Origin: UBA974 sp002292405
GTDB lineage: Bacteria > Bacteroidota > Bacteroidia > Flavobacteriales_D > Sanyastnellaceae
Length of the DNA: 64,000 nucleotides
Direction of reading: 5' to 3'
Assembly (NCBI GenBank): GCA_943842425.1
Contig: CALTBR010000002.1
Location: 186,001 to 250,000, forward strand
The translations under genes were made by a program, and so were the position numbers. Shown here piece by piece: positions 16,459 to 24,968 of this stretch. The stretch's first letter is position 1; every line of letters begins with the position of its first letter. Under the pieces are notes generated by a model. That model was not told where the DNA came from. It saw only the letters and a program-made list of their open reading frames with translations, and searched no databases.

Positions 16459-18373
16459 GTCTAATTACAGTGTGAACTCCTAATTGAGAAATCTCAACGA
16501 GATAAACGCCAGATGTAAGATCAGAAATATTTACCTGCTCTACCATAGAAGTTGTAGTCCAAGAGTATAAAATTCTACCATTTAAATCAATAATTTTAAC
16601 ATCATGAGCACCAGCTCTATCGATTACTAACTCTACACTAGCAGTTGCTGGATTAGGATAAAGAGCAACATCGCCCTCAGAGAATGGTTCAGCAATTCCA
16701 ACATAATCCTCAAACTCGATATCTGAACAGTCTCCTAGATCTGCAACTGATACACGGAGGTGAACTATATCGTTCAAATCAACTGGATCCAAGTCACCAC
16801 GAACATGAAGTCCTGGCTCGAAATCTCTTTGGTATATGATTTCAAGATTGTCAACTACATCAGGGGCTAAAGACCCGAAAACAGACTCATATCCGTCGAA
16901 ATCTAAATCTGGAGTTAAATCACATGCATCTTCAGTATTCCAAGTCGCACCATTGTCCATAGAGTTAACCACGTAAAGGTGGCGGTAGTTTTGAGAACCC
17001 GTAGTGTAATCCTCACGAATCGCAGAGTAAGTAACAAAAAGATTTCCATCTGCATCTGATCCCATGCTTGGTATTCCAGCGAGGTTTACATAGTAAGCTG
17101 CAATCTCATCCTCTAAATCAAGAGTACCGCTTTCATCAATATCGTAAGCATAAGCGATAGTTAAAGAACTATCAACTCCGAAGCTCTGGTTCCAGTACTC
17201 TAGACCGTTAGTTCCTGGGAAGTAGGAAGTGGTTTCATCCGTAGTATCTGCATCCATATAGTACATTCCTCCAAAAACAACGTGAACCATCCCGTTCCCA
17301 TCAATGTGAACATCACCAGCACCATCAGAGTTTAAATACTCTTGAAAAACTCCGTCATCATCGAAATCTTCACCTCCATCAATAGGTAAACCATCATCAA
17401 CAACGTAGTTATCTACTGGAAAATCTATCACAGCGGTGTACTCCCAGTTATCTCCGTTATCCTCAGAAATCATTACAAAAGTGTCCCTGAAATCGTTAAA
17501 AACGGTAAAAGCTACAACTCCATCGCGAGCATGAATAGCATATGTGTCACCACTAAATCCCACAAAATGAGTAGTGTCTAACTCTGGGAAAGTTGACTGC
17601 TCCCATGTAGCACCTGCATCTAAAGAGCGATAGTACATAAGTGCTCCGTCTTGGCCTTGGAATTCTAATCCACCGTTACCTATAGGTGTCGAAATTCCCA
17701 ATACGTGAATCGTGTTTCCATCCACTCCGCTTGTAGCCGTTCTAGGCCATAGTACTCCAAATGGACCATCCATTGGAATGCTCATCTCTGACCAAGAATC
17801 ACTACTTCCCATAGCTCGAGAAGTCATCAAAAATGGAGTGTCTATTCCTGGGTGAGTAACGCTGTACTCTAAACCAGAAGCCGTATGTCCCAGAGAAGCC
17901 CAACCACATCGAACGCTCTCAATCCTCTCATACGGTTGTTCGTCCCAATTCTCCCCATCGAAAAAGTTGTAACCAGTTCCACGGTCAGGAAACGAGCCTG
18001 TCTCCAGACTCATAATCCATCCAGCACTTATTGCATCACCAGAGCCCACAAGCCTATCGTCGATAGCAGCATTTGACTGAAGATCATACTGAGTGAGTCC
18101 TATTATTTGTCGCTGGACTACCAAAGCGCGAGTTTGAATATTTTCAATCTGACCTATTTGTCCTTCTTCTGAGAAAGGAATTAAAGGAATCTCATTAAAA
18201 CCATCTACTGAAATCGTAGGCATAGGTTTTGCAATCCTCGCCTCAACAGGCACTTGGGGGACATCGCTTAAAGAAAAGGAAGGGACTGAAGGGTCTTGCT
18301 GAGCTAATAAAGGAGCCTGTAAACTAGCTGCTAAAAATAACATCACTGAAGAAAAGAGTAGAGTTTGTTTCAT
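16445..18373 (-). CDS. exported BNR-repeat protein with type IX secretion C-terminus
   Basis: 642 residues. A signal peptide ends near LLAQQD. The central region holds several Asp-box/BNR motifs of a sialidase-like beta-propeller (SLDAGATWEQ, SEDNGDNWEY, SMDNGATWNT). The last 75 residues form a type A T9SS sorting domain (VALYPNPATASVEL ... IIDLNGRILYSW ... SGVYLVEIS). It is therefore probably exported through the gliding-motility-linked T9SS to the cell surface or medium. No sialidase catalytic set is evident, and the propeller may simply bind. It overlaps pncC, so some pncC-rpmB transcription may come from its promoter. Confidence 0.82.
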   Translation of the reverse strand: MKQTLLFSSVMLFLAASLQAPLLAQQDPSVPSFSLSDVPQVPVEARIAKPMPTISVDGFNEIPLIPFSEEGQIGQIENIQTRALVVQRQIIGLTQYDLQSNAAIDDRLVGSGDAISAGWIMSLETGSFPDRGTGYNFFDGENWDEQPYERIESVRCGWASLGHTASGLEYSVTHPGIDTPFLMTSRAMGSSDSWSEMSIPMDGPFGVLWPRTATSGVDGNTIHVLGISTPIGNGGLEFQGQDGALMYYRSLDAGATWEQSTFPELDTTHFVGFSGDTYAIHARDGVVAFTVFNDFRDTFVMISEDNGDNWEYTAVIDFPVDNYVVDDGLPIDGGEDFDDDGVFQEYLNSDGAGDVHIDGNGMVHVVFGGMYYMDADTTDETTSYFPGTNGLEYWNQSFGVDSSLTIAYAYDIDESGTLDLEDEIAAYYVNLAGIPSMGSDADGNLFVTYSAIREDYTTGSQNYRHLYVVNSMDNGATWNTEDACDLTPDLDFDGYESVFGSLAPDVVDNLEIIYQRDFEPGLHVRGDLDPVDLNDIVHLRVSVADLGDCSDIEFEDYVGIAEPFSEGDVALYPNPATASVELVIDRAGAHDVKIIDLNGRILYSWTTTSMVEQVNISDLTSGVYLVEISQLGVHTVIRLAVD

Positions 18374-18456
18374 AAATAAATTGTTAATCTGAATTTAATA
18401 GTCCAAACTAATGAATTATCAGCTCTTTACCATAATTTATAGTAGAAAAATTATAT

Positions 18457-19116
18457 TTATAACCTTTTTAAGTTTGCGATAACTGTTTCACGTCCAGTCA
18501 CCTTTTCATTTAAATTTACAAGAATCTCAGCATCAAGGGGGAGATATAAATCAATTCTAGAACCGAATTTTATAAACCCAACTTCCTCGCCTTTTACTAA
18601 AGTTTGTCCTGGCTTAATATAGTAGCGGATTCGGCGTGCTACAGCGCCCGCAATTTGACGGAAAAGAACCTCACCATATTGGCCATCTACTACCAAGGTC
18701 GTTCGTTCGTTTTCTATGCTACTCTTTGGATGCCAAGCCACAAGATATTTTCCTGGGTGGTATTTAACGTACTTAACAAGTCCAGCCATAGGACTCCACT
18801 GACAATGAACATTCAATGGACTCATAAAAACACTGACTTGAATACGTTCATCTTTGAAGTATTCTGTCTCTTTTACCTTCTCAATTACTACGACTTTGCC
18901 GTCACTTGGAGAGATCACGTCTCCGACACCTCCCATAGGAATTCTATGAGGAATTCTAAAAAATTGAGCAAACAATATGAATACTATCGCAGTGCAAGAT
19001 CCTACAATCCACATCGTTATTTTCGGAACTTCGAAATGGTATAACACAGCTAAAATCAAAGCTGAAACAACAAGTACCAAGCCCAATGAAACAAAACCTT
19101 CCCTATGTAATGTCAT
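18457..19116 (-). CDS. psd: phosphatidylserine decarboxylase, short type
   Basis: 219 residues. It converts phosphatidylserine to phosphatidylethanolamine using a pyruvoyl group formed by self-cleavage. Two N-terminal membrane spans (about residues 10-50) precede the catalytic core with SPSDGKVVVIE, VFMSPLNVHCQWSP and the C-terminal KFGSRIDLYLP, where cleavage at the GS pair creates the pyruvoyl Ser. The start overlaps the cdsA stop by 4 nt, so the two phospholipid-synthesis steps are coupled. pssA is not in the window. Confidence 0.9.
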   Translation of the reverse strand: MTLHREGFVSLGLVLVVSALILAVLYHFEVPKITMWIVGSCTAIVFILFAQFFRIPHRIPMGGVGDVISPSDGKVVVIEKVKETEYFKDERIQVSVFMSPLNVHCQWSPMAGLVKYVKYHPGKYLVAWHPKSSIENERTTLVVDGQYGEVLFRQIAGAVARRIRYYIKPGQTLVKGEEVGFIKFGSRIDLYLPLDAEILVNLNEKVTGRETVIANLKRL

Positions 19117-19739
19117 AAAATAAATGCTCTAAGTATGAATACTACTGGGGCTGCAATCAGAAGCCCATCAAATCTATCTAAAATACCTCCATGCCCAGGC
19201 AACAAGGTCCCACTGTCTTTAGCGTCGGCACGTCTTTTAAGTGCACTTTGGACTAAATCACCCAAGGTGGATAGGATGCCCGTTAACAGTCCAAGCAAAG
19301 CACCTTCGATATCCAACCAAAGCCACCCAACACATGCAGCCCCAAACGCTCCGATAAACGCTCCTTCCCAAGACTTGTTAGGTGATACTTTAGGAGCAAG
19401 TCCACTTTGAATAAACTTCTTTCCGAACATCTTTCCTCCTAGATATGCAAATGTGTCATTCGCCCAGATCCAGGTTAAAAATGCCACAACATCCAATCCA
19501 TTGTAATAGGGAACGGAACCCACCCAAGCTACAAATCCCATCCCCCACAAAGACATTACAGCAACAGTGATTAGTAAATAACCAATTGGAGCCCCCTTTA
19601 ACTTCCTGTACTCTTTTAACCCTAGTCCTAAAACAACGGCCCATAAAATAGAAGCAGAAATTAAATGAAAAGTCGTAGCGAAAACAACGATAAAAATGAA
19701 TACTGCCCCCGTTAAGCTGCGAGTGATTAATTCATTCAT
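19113..19739 (-). CDS. cdsA: phosphatidate cytidylyltransferase, short form
   Basis: 208 residues of a membrane enzyme making CDP-diacylglycerol. The C-terminal signature is clear: SPNKSWEGAFIGAFGA, then GDLVQSALKRRADAKDSGTL and PGHGGILDRFDGL with its metal-binding Asp residues. It is about 60 residues shorter than typical CdsA because N-terminal spans are fewer; about five spans are visible. It overlaps the DUF2007 gene by 4 nt upstream and psd by 4 nt downstream. Confidence 0.9.
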   Translation of the reverse strand: MNELITRSLTGAVFIFIVVFATTFHLISASILWAVVLGLGLKEYRKLKGAPIGYLLITVAVMSLWGMGFVAWVGSVPYYNGLDVVAFLTWIWANDTFAYLGGKMFGKKFIQSGLAPKVSPNKSWEGAFIGAFGAACVGWLWLDIEGALLGLLTGILSTLGDLVQSALKRRADAKDSGTLLPGHGGILDRFDGLLIAAPVVFILRAFIL

Positions 19740-19942
19740 AACTGCAAGAGGGCTTTGGCCTTTTTCACAAAATCTTCTGGCACTAAAAGTTGAACTTCCA
19801 TGGAAGCAAAACCAACTCCAGAGTAACTACTGTCTTGGCGGTTCATAATAACACAAGGTATATCAGAATCAATAAGGACTTGCTTTCGCATCTCTACGAA
19901 AGGGGCGAAAGAGTCAGAAAAAACAGCAACCCATCCGTTCAT
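19736..19942 (-). CDS. DUF2007-like small protein
   Basis: 68 residues. WVAVFSDSFAPFVEMRKQVL, then DSDIPCVIMNRQDSSY and VQLLVPEDFVKKAKALL match the layout of DUF2007 ('putative signal transducing protein'): a short ferredoxin-like alpha/beta fold with a PII-like outline. The start ATG overlaps the ftsH stop by 1 nt and its end overlaps cdsA by 4 nt, so it is translated as part of the ftsH-cdsA-psd operon. Its function is unknown. Confidence 0.8.
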   Translation of the reverse strand: MNGWVAVFSDSFAPFVEMRKQVLIDSDIPCVIMNRQDSSYSGVGFASMEVQLLVPEDFVKKAKALLQL

Positions 19943-21966
19943 TATTCTGACTTAGGTTTCTTTTTAACCTTACGGACAGCTTTAGGGATTTCTTCGATCA
20001 ACTTAACTCCAACCTCTTCTTCATCAAAAGGTCTTGGACCTAAAATTCTCTCAACATCAACTTTAAAAATAACCTCATCTTTAAGAAGAGCTTCAGCGAG
20101 TTCTGTCAGTTTATTCTTATTTAAATTTAGAATTTCTTGTGCCTTTGTATAAGCCTGTTCTATCACTTTACTCACTTCCTCGTCTATTAGACGAGCTGTA
20201 GCTTCAGAATATGGTTTAGTAAAAGACTGTTCTCCTCTAGAGTCGTAATAACTAACATTACCAATCTTGGCATTCAGACCGTAAACTGTAACCATTGCCT
20301 GTGCTTGCTTCGTTACTTTCTCAAGATCGCTTAAAGCACCAGTGGAAATTTTATTGAACATTATTTTTTCAGCTGCACGTCCACCCATTGCGGCACACAT
20401 TTCATGAAAAATCTGGTCTGTTGTAGTAATCTGGCGCTCATGTGGTAAATACCAAGCAGCTCCAAGACTCTTACCCCTAGGAATGATACTCACCTTCATA
20501 AGTGGAGAAGCATATTTAAGCAACCAACTAACAATAGCATGACCTGCTTCGTGGAAGGCAATCGTCTTCTTTTCTGTGTCAGAAATCACACGAGATCTCT
20601 TCTCTAAACCTCCAATAATCCTATCAACAGCTTCGTCAAAATCCACATGACTCACTGCATTTTTTCTATTCCTAGCAGCAAATAAAGCCGCCTCATTACA
20701 GACGTTAGCAATATCAGCACCACTAAATCCAGGAGTTTGCTTAGACAAGAGGTCAATATCAACAGTTTTATCCGTTTTAATAGGTTTTAAATGAACTTTG
20801 AAAATTGCCTTGCGCTCATTAATATCTGGCATATCCACATAAATTTGTCTGTCGAAACGCCCAGCTCTTAGAAGAGCCTTATCCAATACATCTGCTCTAT
20901 TTGTAGCGGCTATGATAATAACTCCACTGTTAGAACCAAATCCATCCATCTCAGTTAGTAACTGATTTAATGTGTTTTCTCTTTCGTCATTTGAGCTAAA
21001 GCTTGCATTTTTCCCACGAGCTCTACCTATTGCATCTATTTCATCAATGAAGATGATCGACGGAGCTTTTTCTTTAGCTTGCTTAAATAGGTCTCGTACT
21101 CTTGAAGCACCTACTCCTACGAACATCTCAACAAAATCTGAACCACTCAAACTGAAAAAAGGAACCTTAGCCTCACCTGCAACTGCCTTAGCTAATAATG
21201 TTTTTCCCGTTCCTGGAGGCCCTACAAGTAATGCTCCTTTAGGAATCTTAGCACCTAACTTAGTATACTTTGAAGGTTTCATAAGGAAATCTACAATCTC
21301 TTCCAGCTCCTCTTTTGCTTCATCTACACCTGCTACATCTTTAAATGTAATATCCGTTGCGTCACCCTTTTCATGGAGTTTTGCCTTTGACTTTCCTATG
21401 CTGAAAATTTGATTTCCAGCAGCACCTCCTCCACTCATTCGCTTCATAATAAACATCCAAACCACAATCATGATAACAAGGAAAAAAATCCATGAGAACA
21501 TCTGTTGTCCCCATTCATTTACTGGTTCATACTTAGAATTTACATTGTTTACATCTGTTAGTTGCTTGTAATCTTCTGTGTAGCTATCTCCTGGTGGCAT
21601 TGAAAACCAAACATCCGGACCAGCATACAACCCCATAATTCCTTGTGAATCTTTATCACTAGAAGCTCCTAAATCTTCTTTCGCAGATTCAGTTAAAAAG
21701 ACTTTGTACACATGACCATCATGTGTCACATGATCTACATCACCTGACTCTACATAAGATTTAAACTCTGAGAACTGAATCTCACTGCCTCCACCATCTG
21801 AATTGAGCATAATCATTCCAAGCAACAAAACACCCACAATAGCATAAATCCAATAAAAGTTGACGTTTTTACCAGAATCTTTCCTAGAAATAGGTGACTT
21901 AGATGTTGATTTTTTCTTAGCGGTTGACTTTTTACTAGTCGAAGGTTTTTTCTTATTTTCACTCAT
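19942..21966 (-). CDS. ftsH: ATP-dependent zinc metalloprotease FtsH
   Basis: 674 residues. It is a membrane AAA+ protease that degrades misfolded membrane proteins and regulators. The N-terminus is Lys/Ser-rich, a first span lies at about 35-53 and a second at about 152-170. Walker A GPPGTGKT is near residue 250, Walker B IIFIDEIDAIGR follows, and the second region of homology is ATNRADVLDKALLRAGRFDR. The zinc motif HEAGH is near residue 470. The C-terminal tail is highly charged. It overlaps rsfS by 4 nt. An SPFH protein gene, a typical FtsH modulator family, is present at 14770 but not in this operon. Confidence 0.96.
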   Translation of the reverse strand: MSENKKKPSTSKKSTAKKKSTSKSPISRKDSGKNVNFYWIYAIVGVLLLGMIMLNSDGGGSEIQFSEFKSYVESGDVDHVTHDGHVYKVFLTESAKEDLGASSDKDSQGIMGLYAGPDVWFSMPPGDSYTEDYKQLTDVNNVNSKYEPVNEWGQQMFSWIFFLVIMIVVWMFIMKRMSGGGAAGNQIFSIGKSKAKLHEKGDATDITFKDVAGVDEAKEELEEIVDFLMKPSKYTKLGAKIPKGALLVGPPGTGKTLLAKAVAGEAKVPFFSLSGSDFVEMFVGVGASRVRDLFKQAKEKAPSIIFIDEIDAIGRARGKNASFSSNDERENTLNQLLTEMDGFGSNSGVIIIAATNRADVLDKALLRAGRFDRQIYVDMPDINERKAIFKVHLKPIKTDKTVDIDLLSKQTPGFSGADIANVCNEAALFAARNRKNAVSHVDFDEAVDRIIGGLEKRSRVISDTEKKTIAFHEAGHAIVSWLLKYASPLMKVSIIPRGKSLGAAWYLPHERQITTTDQIFHEMCAAMGGRAAEKIMFNKISTGALSDLEKVTKQAQAMVTVYGLNAKIGNVSYYDSRGEQSFTKPYSEATARLIDEEVSKVIEQAYTKAQEILNLNKNKLTELAEALLKDEVIFKVDVERILGPRPFDEEEVGVKLIEEIPKAVRKVKKKPKSE

Positions 21967-22364
21967 ACTTCCGCATTGTTTATTAATTCATCCCCGGCAT
22001 ATTCATGTTTTGTAATATTCGCATCACCCCACAATTCCTCTAAAGCAAATCTACTCCTTGCGTCCTTGTGAAACACGTGAACTACAATATCAAAATAATC
22101 AACAATAGCCCAAACACCCGTTCTTAACCCCTGCACACTAACTGGCTTTTCACCTAAAGCTTCAAAAACAACTTTCTCAACTGAGGCAGTTAATGCTTCC
22201 ACTTGAGTGTGGCTATTTCCATGACAAACAATAAAATAAGCGGCAATAGAATTGTGAATCTCACGCAAATCAATAATAGAGATTTCATAACCTTTAACAT
22301 CTTCTAGTCCCTTAACAACAGCGTCTAGCAGAATATCAGAGTCGGTAACAGTCGATTTTTTCAT
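21963..22364 (-). CDS. rsfS: ribosome silencing factor RsfS
   Basis: 134 residues of the RsfS/Iojap family, which binds ribosomal protein L14 and blocks subunit joining in poor nutrients. Visible features are KGYEISIIDLREIHNSIAAY, FIVCHGNSHTQVEALTASVE, GLRTGVWAIVDYFDIVVHVF and the final HKDARSRFALEELWGDA. The ATG at 22364 is preferred to a longer frame start at 22433, which would overlap birA. It is the first gene of the rsfS-ftsH-DUF2007-cdsA-psd operon and is divergent from birA with 40 bp between the starts. Confidence 0.93.
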   Translation of the reverse strand: MKKSTVTDSDILLDAVVKGLEDVKGYEISIIDLREIHNSIAAYFIVCHGNSHTQVEALTASVEKVVFEALGEKPVSVQGLRTGVWAIVDYFDIVVHVFHKDARSRFALEELWGDANITKHEYAGDELINNAEV

Positions 22365-22390
22365 ACAAAAATTTGAAGATGCGAAGTTAC

Positions 22391-22398
22391 TACTTTTG
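22391..22398 (+). promoter_or_regulatory. Bacteroidota -7 promoter box before birA
   Basis: TACTTTTG fits TAnnTTTG. Only six bases separate it from the ATG at 22405, so transcription would begin at or just before the start codon. The opposite strand of the same gap has a weaker TAACTTCG for rsfS. Confidence 0.6.
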
Positions 22399-22404
22399 CA
22401 AGTG

Positions 22405-23235
22405 ATGACAACCGATATAGGAAACATTAGCAAAATAACAACGAACAGAGGAATCTATCCGCTTCTCAGGCTCACAACTGTAAGTAGTACAAATGATTAC
22501 GCTATAGAATTGCTACGTGAACCTGACACTCCCTCTGAACTGATTATTGTTGCTGAACATCAAACAAATGGCAAAGGGCAGATGGGACGTAAATGGCACT
22601 CCTCCTTTGGTAACAATCTGAACCTTAGCTATATCATAAAAAACATAACATATGCACCTTTCATTTTCAATATGGCAATTGCGTTAGGCGTACTTGAAGG
22701 AATCCGAAAATTTCCGTTTATAGAGGGGATTAAAGAGACTCATATTAACATAAAATGGCCAAACGACATCGTCTTAATTGAAGATTCCGGAGTCAAAAAA
22801 ATTGCTGGAATTCTCATTGAAAATTCTTGGCGTGGAGAAACTCAGACTGCTTCAATTGTCGGTGTAGGGGTTAATTTAGACACTCAATTTTCAAAAGAAC
22901 ATGTTTCAGGCTTCAATTTAATGCCAGGTAATCTAAATGATTACCTCAGTGAAAATATTTCTGCTCTAAATTTAGAGCTCCCCATCATCAATTCTATCCA
23001 AAATAGGATCCACATGCTTTCAACAGAAAGGGGTGATGAAATAATTCTTACAGATTTTAACAAAGAGCTCTTTGGGCTAAATACTGAACGCCATTATACA
23101 ATTGACAATAAGCCGTTCAAAGGAACTTTACTTGGTATAGAAAAAGATGGGCTAGGAGTGTTTTCTAGGATAGGGGCAGAAAACATAAAGGTGCAGTCTT
23201 CAAATGTTGTTTGGTCTTTTATGGGGGGATTGTAA
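22405..23235 (+). CDS. birA: biotin--[acetyl-CoA-carboxylase] ligase
   Basis: 277 residues. It adenylates biotin and transfers it to the biotin carboxyl carrier protein. STNDYAIELL, GKGQMGRKWHS (the GRGRRGR-type loop), IKWPNDIVL and KKIAGILIEN are the biotin-binding and adenylation motifs; VGVGVNLD follows. There is no N-terminal DNA-binding domain, so it is not a repressor. The ATG at 22405 is preferred over TTG/GTG codons just upstream because a -7 promoter box lies directly before it. Confidence 0.92.
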   Translation: MTTDIGNISKITTNRGIYPLLRLTTVSSTNDYAIELLREPDTPSELIIVAEHQTNGKGQMGRKWHSSFGNNLNLSYIIKNITYAPFIFNMAIALGVLEGIRKFPFIEGIKETHINIKWPNDIVLIEDSGVKKIAGILIENSWRGETQTASIVGVGVNLDTQFSKEHVSGFNLMPGNLNDYLSENISALNLELPIINSIQNRIHMLSTERGDEIILTDFNKELFGLNTERHYTIDNKPFKGTLLGIEKDGLGVFSRIGAENIKVQSSNVVWSFMGGL

Positions 23236-23250
23236 CTCGATTAAAAACAA

Positions 23251-23664
23251 CTAAGACACAGGGAACTTCTGCTTCATACCCTCAGCCATTTCTTCGAATA
23301 AACTCTTTAAAGCTGGCTCAACCATCATTTTAGTGAAGGGATTTAAATCAGCATCACTTCTCACTCTACAAGAAATACCATCTTCGTGCGTCACTGCAAC
23401 GGCCTCTAAACTAAATTTAACAGGGGTTGGCGATACCGTGTTTAATTTCATGAGCACGTTCTCTGCTAACTCTGACACATCTTTTTCAAGGTGAATGGAA
23501 ACTCCTCCCTTTACTTTAAAAGAGCATTTATCACCATCGGATGTGAAATCTTTTACAGCTCCTTCTGGAAGTAATTTACCTAATCTTGATAAGTCGTTGA
23601 TCTCATCTTTCAAATCTTCAATCGAAATACCTAAGATTACTTCTGGGCCTTCAAATGCAATCAT
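23251..23664 (-). CDS. SRPBCC-fold (START-like) protein
   Basis: 138 residues. The pattern of long beta strands and a C-terminal amphipathic helix (LNPFTKMMVEPALKSLFEEMAEGM), with VILGISIEDLKDEINDLSRL near the start, is that of the SRPBCC/Bet v 1-like proteins found in Bacteroidota next to pyrE and birA. Ligand and function are unknown. The ATG at 23664 is used; a longer frame extends into pyrE and is discounted. It sits 13 nt after the pyrE stop and is probably co-transcribed with it. Confidence 0.65.
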   Translation of the reverse strand: MIAFEGPEVILGISIEDLKDEINDLSRLGKLLPEGAVKDFTSDGDKCSFKVKGGVSIHLEKDVSELAENVLMKLNTVSPTPVKFSLEAVAVTHEDGISCRVRSDADLNPFTKMMVEPALKSLFEEMAEGMKQKFPVS

Positions 23665-23677
23665 AATACTATTTATT

Positions 23678-24328
23678 TTAAAGTTGATTATCACTCCACG
23701 CAACCGGATCGAGTGTCCAAGAGTATAACTGTGATTTTTGGTCTTCAGTAATGTAATTAGACTCAGTAGCAACCTCTAACATCGTAGGGTAGTCAGTAAG
23801 CGTAAAGAATGGACACCGCTTCTGCTCAAACCTTTCGACAGCATCAGGGAATCCGTAGGTGAAGAAGGCGAGCAGTCCCACTACTTCTAAACCAGCCTCT
23901 CTAATAGCGTCGACAGCAGATAAAGAACTTTTCCCTGTGGAGATTAAGTCCTCAATTACGAATACGTTATTAAAATTTGAGTAATCACCTTCTATTCTTT
24001 GGCCAGTTCCGTGCGATTTTGCAGAGGCTCTTACATAAATGAAAGGGATCTTTAATTCTTGTGCAATTAAAGCACCAAGTGCGATCCCACCAGTTGCGAC
24101 TCCAGCTATGGCATCTGGCAACCCAAAACGATCTATAATCATGGCTGAAGCAATTTTACGAATGCTCGTTCTGATCTCGGGGTGACTTAAAATTCGCCTA
24201 TTGTCACAATAAATAGGTGATTTTCTACCACTCGCCCATGTAAATGGCTGTTCAGGTGACAATTGAACGGCTTGGATTCTGAGTAAAAATTCAGCTACCT
24301 TTCGGTTATTATTTTTGATGGTAGACAT
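23678..24328 (-). CDS. pyrE: orotate phosphoribosyltransferase
   Basis: 216 residues. It makes orotidine 5'-monophosphate from orotate and PRPP in pyrimidine synthesis. LSPEQPFTWASGRKSPIYCD near the N-terminus and the PRPP loop VFVIEDLISTGKSSLSAV are characteristic; the catalytic Lys is in YVRASAKSHGTGQ. The start codon shares CATG (24326-24329) with the divergent Nudix start. Confidence 0.93.
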   Translation of the reverse strand: MSTIKNNNRKVAEFLLRIQAVQLSPEQPFTWASGRKSPIYCDNRRILSHPEIRTSIRKIASAMIIDRFGLPDAIAGVATGGIALGALIAQELKIPFIYVRASAKSHGTGQRIEGDYSNFNNVFVIEDLISTGKSSLSAVDAIREAGLEVVGLLAFFTYGFPDAVERFEQKRCPFFTLTDYPTMLEVATESNYITEDQKSQLYSWTLDPVAWSDNQL

Positions 24329-24968
24329 GACACAAATGTACGTTGTATTTATGCTGAATCGTAGGGTTTGTTTTAACGAATCAGACTCTGCTATGCTTCC
24401 AAAAAGAGCATCAACATTGTCACTTTTTAACCCCGATTCAAAGACGTTAAAAGACCTACCGAAGTTTATTTCTTCTCACCCAAATTTAAAAGAAATTTAT
24501 ATTTCTAGCAAAAATATAGATGAGCTCTGGATGAGGTTTTGCATGAATTACTTTGAGGTAGTCTCTGCTGGTGGATTAGTTGTCAACAAGAAGAACAAAG
24601 TGCTTTGGATTAATCGCAATAAGCATTGGGACCTTCCCAAGGGGAAAGTTGAAGCTGGTGAAAGTCTTGAAAATGCTGCCATTAGAGAAGTTACTGAAGA
24701 AACAGGAATTAGAAAATTAAAAATAACTGGGGATTTAGTAACCACATACCACACGTACGAGGTAGATGGGATAGCGCATCTGAAAACCACTTTTTGGTAT
24801 TCTATGATTCACCATGGAGAGGATACCATAGGCAAGCCTCAAGAGATCGAAGGCATTACTGAAGTCAAGTGGGTAAATTCTAGTGTTCCAGAAAAAATTT
24901 GGAAATCGACCTATGGCAGTATCCGTATTGTTTATAATACATTTCTTAAAACTACCGAGGTAGCTTAG
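24327..24968 (+). CDS. Nudix hydrolase
   Basis: 213 residues from the ATG at 24327; an ATG at 24336 is equally possible. The catalytic Nudix box is intact: G-x5-E-x7-REVTEETGI within GKVEAGESLENAAIREVTEE (about residues 110-132). It is preceded by GGLVVNKKNKVLWINR and WDLPKG. The first 75 residues are an unrelated N-terminal domain. The substrate (a nucleoside diphosphate linked to X) cannot be told from sequence. It ends 16 nt inside the convergent next gene. Confidence 0.85.
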   Translation: MTQMYVVFMLNRRVCFNESDSAMLPKRASTLSLFNPDSKTLKDLPKFISSHPNLKEIYISSKNIDELWMRFCMNYFEVVSAGGLVVNKKNKVLWINRNKHWDLPKGKVEAGESLENAAIREVTEETGIRKLKITGDLVTTYHTYEVDGIAHLKTTFWYSMIHHGEDTIGKPQEIEGITEVKWVNSSVPEKIWKSTYGSIRIVYNTFLKTTEVA

